DNA from: Methanomicrobiales archaeon
GTDB taxonomy: Archaea > Halobacteriota > Methanomicrobia > Methanomicrobiales > Methanoculleaceae
Assembly: GCA_012521035.1 (NCBI GenBank)
Contig: JAAYND010000058.1
Span: forward strand, 1-14,887
Reading direction: 5' to 3'
DNA length: 14,887 bases
In this document: piece by piece, positions 13,235 through 14,887 of the stretch
Layout of the letters: each line of letters starts with the position of its first letter
Numbering within the stretch: the stretch's first letter is position 1
Translations under genes and position numbers: made by a program
The notes under the pieces: model-generated
Seen by the model: the letters and a program-made list of their open reading frames with translations, nothing else
Database searches by the model: none
What the model was told of the DNA's origin: nothing

Positions 13235-13879
13235 ATGGACCAGGAAGAAGTATTTCGAATGCCGGTGATCGGCGAACCAGCACCTGAATTTGACGCATTG
13301 ACCACCCACGGACCCATGAAGCTCTCTGACCTCAAAGGGAAGTGGGTCATCCTCTTCTCCCACCCGGCCGATTTCACGCCGGTCTGCACAACCGAGTTCA
13401 TAGCGTTCGTCGAGATCTCCGATGAACTCGCGAAGCTAAACACCCAGCTCGTCGGGCTCTCCATCGATAGCGTTCACTCCCACCTCGCCTGGGTCAGGAA
13501 CGTCAAGGAGAAGATGGGCGTCAATATCCACTTCCCGATCATAGCCGACCTCGACATGAAGGTCGCCCGGAGCTACGGGATGATCCACCCCGGCCAGAGC
13601 AACACATCAACCATCCGGACGGTCTTCTTCATCGATGACAAAGGGATCATGCGTGCCATGCTCTACTACCCGATGTCCAACGGCCGCTCGATGCCCGAGA
13701 TCCTCAGGCTCACAAAGGCCCTCCAGACCTCTGATAAGCACAAGATAGCAACACCGGCGAACTGGGAACCTGGCGACAAGGTCATCGTCCCGGCGCCACA
13801 GACCCCGGAGGGTATAGAGAAGAGGTTGAAGGAAGGTTACGACTGCAAAGACTGGTACCTCTGTTTCAAGGATCTCTAG
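13235..13879 (+). CDS. Peroxiredoxin of the archaeal three-cysteine (Prx6/ApTPx-like) type
   Basis: A 214-residue thiol peroxidase (AhpC/TSA family) that reduces hydrogen and alkyl peroxides in the cytoplasm. The peroxidatic Cys51 lies in PADFTPVCTTE, with the conserved Thr48 and, further on, Arg128 in the STIRTVFFID strand. The C-terminal extension has Cys204 and Cys210 in GYDCKDWYLCF, the same arrangement as Aeropyrum pernix thioredoxin peroxidase. There, the first C-terminal cysteine resolves the oxidised enzyme in a ring-shaped decamer. ATG 13235 is preferred: AGGAG lies nine bases before it, while the in-frame ATG at 13226 abuts that site directly and would add three residues. Last gene of the four-gene operon, followed by a T-run. 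Electrons may come from the glutaredoxin-fused reductase encoded nearby. Confidence 0.96.
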   Translation: MDQEEVFRMPVIGEPAPEFDALTTHGPMKLSDLKGKWVILFSHPADFTPVCTTEFIAFVEISDELAKLNTQLVGLSIDSVHSHLAWVRNVKEKMGVNIHFPIIADLDMKVARSYGMIHPGQSNTSTIRTVFFIDDKGIMRAMLYYPMSNGRSMPEILRLTKALQTSDKHKIATPANWEPGDKVIVPAPQTPEGIEKRLKEGYDCKDWYLCFKDL

Positions 13880-13900
13880 ACCATCCATCAGACTAAACCT

Positions 13901-13912
13901 CCCCTTTTTTCC
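13901..13912 (+). terminator. T-run terminator after the peroxiredoxin operon
   Basis: CCCC followed by six T residues (13905-13910) lies about 25 bases after the peroxiredoxin stop. Archaeal RNA polymerase commonly stops at such T-runs without a hairpin, so this is a plausible end for the operon transcript. Confidence 0.55.
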
Positions 13913-14160
13913 CGCGTACCCTGCGAAAGAGTCATTCCCCTGCACCTCCCCGGGTGGCCGGCAGAAGGACGATCTCATCAACCACACCCACATCGCCGGT
14001 GCGATCACGATAATGCAAGAAAAATTGGCCCAAAATGAGATTGTCGGGCTGGATGGGGCTGGAGAGTTTTCCATCACATTAATGGTGACAAAAACCCGAT
14101 ACTATTCGTATTCAGGATTTGCCGGGTGCCGGCCCGGGTTTCCTGCAAGGATCTTCAGAA
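13911..14160. other. Intergenic region upstream of the stress-protein gene
   Basis: No gene is visible. An imperfect palindrome TCACATTAATGGTGA at 14074-14088 lies in an AT-richer patch. It may be a promoter or operator for the stress-protein gene, with ATTAAT as a possible TATA element and a leader of about 50 bases. A short CCGGG/CCCGG stem occurs at about 14122-14137, close to the start codon. Confidence 0.4.
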
Positions 14161-14887
14161 ATGCTTGAGAAGACTCTGATCCCGGTGGCCTATGGTGAGA
14201 GAGCCGGCGAGCTCGAAAAGATCGGAAAATTCCTTGAAGGGCTCGGAACCCGGTCGATCTGTCTCTTCCACGTGAACGAACCTGCTTCCCTCTTCAGGGG
14301 CACTGACCCTTCATGGCTCACCCGCCTTGCGGAGGCACTCAGGGAGACCGGGCTTGCCGTGGATGTGAGGATGGGCGACGGCCATATAGCTTCAGCGATC
14401 GCAGAGGCAGCCCTCCTCGAGGGGGTTGGCGGCATCTTCATGAAGACAAAGCGCCGCTGGCACATCGAGACGGTACTCCTCGGGAGCGTCTCGCGGGATC
14501 TCCTCCGGCTCTCCGATCTGCCGGTCTTCGTCCAGAAGGTCCGGCCCCGCCTCGCGGGCGATGAAGGCAAACCCGAACACGAAGATCTGAAGATCCTCTA
14601 CGCAACGGACCTTGATGAAGCATCAACCCGGTTGCTCCCCTATATGATGGAGTTTCGGGGCGCCTGGTGCCATATCCTGCATGTCAGGAGGAGGAGGGCG
14701 GATCCGACGGCAGAGCGGCGGCGGGAGAAGGTCGTCGATGAGGAACTCCAGAGAACTGCAGAGGACCTCCGACCGTATTTTGAGCGGGTGACCGTCGAGC
14801 AGAGGATCGGGAACCCCGCCGCGCAGGTGCTCCATGTCTCAGAGCAGATCGGCGCTGACGTCATAGCACTCGGGAGGAGGAGGCAGG
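14161..14887 (+). CDS. Tandem-domain universal stress protein (3' end cut by window)
   Basis: About 242 residues are visible. Two UspA-like alpha/beta domains (PF00582) follow each other. The first begins MLEKTLIPVAYG and ends with LLGSVSRDLLRLSDLPVFV (about residues 103-122). The second begins LKILYATDLDEAS near residue 141 and runs to GADVIALGRRRQ at the window edge. In the first domain the ATP-binding loop GxxGx9GS is only half conserved: the GS of LLGSVS is present but the upstream glycines are replaced by KTKRRWH, so ATP binding there is doubtful. The second domain's loop lies beyond the window. The start ATG has a weak AAGGA about 12 bases upstream. Usp proteins in archaea are stress-linked, but their targets are mostly unknown; position beside the peroxide-defence genes fits such a role. 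Confidence 0.88.
   Translation, partial: MLEKTLIPVAYGERAGELEKIGKFLEGLGTRSICLFHVNEPASLFRGTDPSWLTRLAEALRETGLAVDVRMGDGHIASAIAEAALLEGVGGIFMKTKRRWHIETVLLGSVSRDLLRLSDLPVFVQKVRPRLAGDEGKPEHEDLKILYATDLDEASTRLLPYMMEFRGAWCHILHVRRRRADPTAERRREKVVDEELQRTAEDLRPYFERVTVEQRIGNPAAQVLHVSEQIGADVIALGRRRQ

Noticed and set aside
13607..14077. Minus-strand frame of 156 codons across the peroxiredoxin end
   Set aside because: It is antisense to the peroxiredoxin for most of its length, with no ribosome binding site and no recognisable domain.
1..14887. CRISPR array, insertion sequence, tRNA or rRNA
   Set aside because: No regularly spaced direct repeats, transposase-like frames, cloverleaf-like stretches or rRNA-like segments were found when reading the intergenic regions.

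Overview
The window looks like the chromosome of a hydrogenotrophic methanogen of the order Methanomicrobiales; a Methanoculleus-like genome would fit. The grounds are the high GC content with strongly G/C-biased third codon positions, TATA-box promoters with leaderless or short-leader transcripts, purine-rich ribosome binding sites with ATGA start/stop overlaps, a relic of an archaeal AglB oligosaccharyltransferase, and a methanogen-type oxygen-defence set. The genus is inferred from general resemblance, not from a marker gene.

Region 1 (1-7250, minus strand) is one long operon for a multisubunit cation/proton antiporter module. In transcription order it reads mrpE, mrpF, mrpG, an MbhD-like DUF4040 gene, an MbhE-like gene, mrpB, mrpC and three successive MrpD/NuoL-M-N-type antiporter genes; the last runs off the left edge. 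From mrpF onward neighbouring genes overlap or are separated by one base. The only break is a 270-base gap between mrpE and mrpF that contains three inverted repeats. The gene set matches the membrane sodium/proton module of Mrp antiporters and of Mbh/Mbs-type complexes. Whether hydrogenase-type subunits follow lies outside the window.

Region 2 (7250-8284) is mostly non-coding. It holds a stand-alone fragment resembling the C-terminal end of AglB/STT3, probably a relic.

Region 3 (8285-11105, minus strand) is a rubrerythrin, thioredoxin-reductase and unknown-protein cluster. The reductase carries a fused N-terminal glutaredoxin-like CPYC domain and lacks the usual NADPH-specificity arginines. 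The unknown protein is acidic, has no cysteine and has a winged-helix-like C-terminus.

Region 4 (11105-11757) holds no intact gene. It contains a frameshifted hydrophobic coding remnant and a perfect 11-bp hairpin.

Region 5 (11758-13910) is a divergent redox locus. A flavodoxin-fold iron-sulfur-flavoprotein-like gene on the minus strand faces a four-gene plus-strand operon: zinc-ribbon protein, 41-residue desulforedoxin-like protein, cysteine-free carboxymuconolactone-decarboxylase-family protein and three-cysteine peroxiredoxin. Between the two is an 18-bp perfect palindrome abutting a palindromic TATA box, a likely repressor operator.

Region 6 (14161-end) is a tandem-domain universal stress protein cut by the window edge. 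Taken together, the right half is a peroxide and oxygen defence island: rubrerythrin and peroxiredoxin would remove peroxide, the reductase could supply electrons, and the small metal proteins probably act as electron carriers or sensors. No CRISPR array, tRNA, rRNA or insertion sequence was seen.
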